From: Pseudomonas jinjuensis
GTDB taxonomy: Bacteria; Pseudomonadota; Gammaproteobacteria; Pseudomonadales; Pseudomonadaceae
Direction of reading: 5' to 3'
Assembly: GCF_900103845.1 (NCBI RefSeq)
Contig: NZ_FNIJ01000011.1
Coordinates: forward strand, 62,001 to 126,000
Length of the DNA: 64,000 bases
This document shows positions 63,721 through 64,000 of the stretch, piece by piece. The notes beneath the pieces were generated by a model. The model worked only from the letters and a program-made list of their open reading frames with translations, was not told the origin of the DNA and did not search any database. The first letter of the stretch is position 1. Every line of letters starts with the position of its first letter. A program made the position numbers and the translations under genes.

Positions 63721-64000
63721 CAGTGGCCTCCGAAGCAGACCAGCCGGTCCGCCTGTTGCGTCGCTTCATGCAGCTGACCGAGCCCGGACAGCTCCCAGGG
63801 CGCCTGCAGGTTGGCCGCGGGACGAGAGTAGCGGTTGGCCTCTTCCTGGTTGAGCACGCCACGGCGCAGGGCGGCGGCGATGCAGACCACGCCGTCGAGC
63901 CGGTTGTCGGCTACGAAGCGGGTCCAGGCGGCGGCGACGTCCAGTTCGTCCTGGCCAGCCACTGCGTTGCTCGACGCGCTGTGCACGCCTTCCTGGTAGA
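63720..64000 (-). CDS. tusD: TusD, sulfur relay subunit, 5' end cut by the window edge
   Basis: The C-terminal 93 residues of the DsrE/TusD subunit. The frame stays open to the edge and reads YQEGVHSASSNAV, so the first 35 or so residues lie outside. The persulfide-carrying cysteine is in DGVVCIAAALRRG. It accepts sulfur from TusA and hands it to TusE. It is the first gene of the tusDCBE-ybiB operon. Confidence 0.93.
   Translation of the reverse strand, partial: YQEGVHSASSNAVAGQDELDVAAAWTRFVADNRLDGVVCIAAALRRGVLNQEEANRYSRPAANLQAPWELSGLGQLHEATQQADRLVCFGGH

Overview
This window is a stretch of high-GC gammaproteobacterial chromosome. Gene content and order match the Pseudomonas aeruginosa group: fhpR/fhp/ppyR/nnrS, a PepSY pair with the BqsRS (CarRS) two-component system, a TlpQ-type chemoreceptor, a 13-gene nuo operon with fused nuoCD, the 531-residue form of AceA, divergent monomeric and dimeric isocitrate dehydrogenases, and clpS-clpA-infA-bpt-aat-trxB-ftsK-lolA-rarA-serS-cysG-tus. 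I read it as Pseudomonas, P. aeruginosa or a close relative. The species is an inference from recalled gene order, not from a search. Almost all of it is core genome. I see no tRNA or rRNA gene, CRISPR array, transposase, prophage or defence island.

Layout. 0-1.7 kb: the start of a FucP-type sugar transporter, a pirin and a QueD-like pterin enzyme. 1.8-6.2 kb: a nitric-oxide response module. FhpR faces fhp across three GT-N7-AC operator-like sites and a sigma-54-like promoter, and ppyR and nnrS follow fhp. 6.2-10.3 kb: repeats, a patatin-like lipase, then two PepSY proteins overlapping bqsR and bqsS. 10.4-12.5 kb: chemoreceptor. 12.7-16.9 kb: a FecI/FecR/FecA iron-signalling block with Fur-box-like palindromes. 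17-18 kb: a PerM/AI-2E family membrane protein. 18.3-33.2 kb: the complete complex I operon on the minus strand. 33.7-35.3 kb: aceA, with a long leader, a sigma-70-like promoter and a large palindrome. 35.8-38.9 kb: a compact minus-strand cluster of a secretin-N-type exported protein, an unknown protein, a GNAT enzyme and the ribosomal oxygenase RoxA. 38.9-42.7 kb: purB, hflD, mnmA and a Nudix hydrolase. 42.8-46.6 kb: idh and icd, divergent. 46.7-51.7 kb: cspD and an N-degron cluster (clpS, clpA, bpt, aat) with infA. 51.8-60.5 kb: trxB, ftsK, lolA, rarA, serS, cysG and a small LprI-like exported protein. 60.6-64 kb: a glutathionyl-hydroquinone reductase and the ybiB-tusEBCD operon for tRNA thiolation.

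How it fits together. The window joins respiration and carbon flux (complex I, glyoxylate shunt, two isocitrate dehydrogenases) with sensing of NO, extracytoplasmic metal and ferric chelates, plus translation quality control. The less ordinary parts are regulatory or unassigned. They are a 45-bp in-frame duplication carrying the fhpR start codon and an NO operator, a BqsR-like tandem site before the PepSY-bqsRS operon, a near-perfect Fur-like palindrome with an AT-rich hairpin between nuoA and aceA, a palindrome on the aceA promoter, and a secretin-N/unknown-protein pair behind roxA. I did not find a clearly new multi-gene system. The best candidates are these control regions and the roxA-linked pair.
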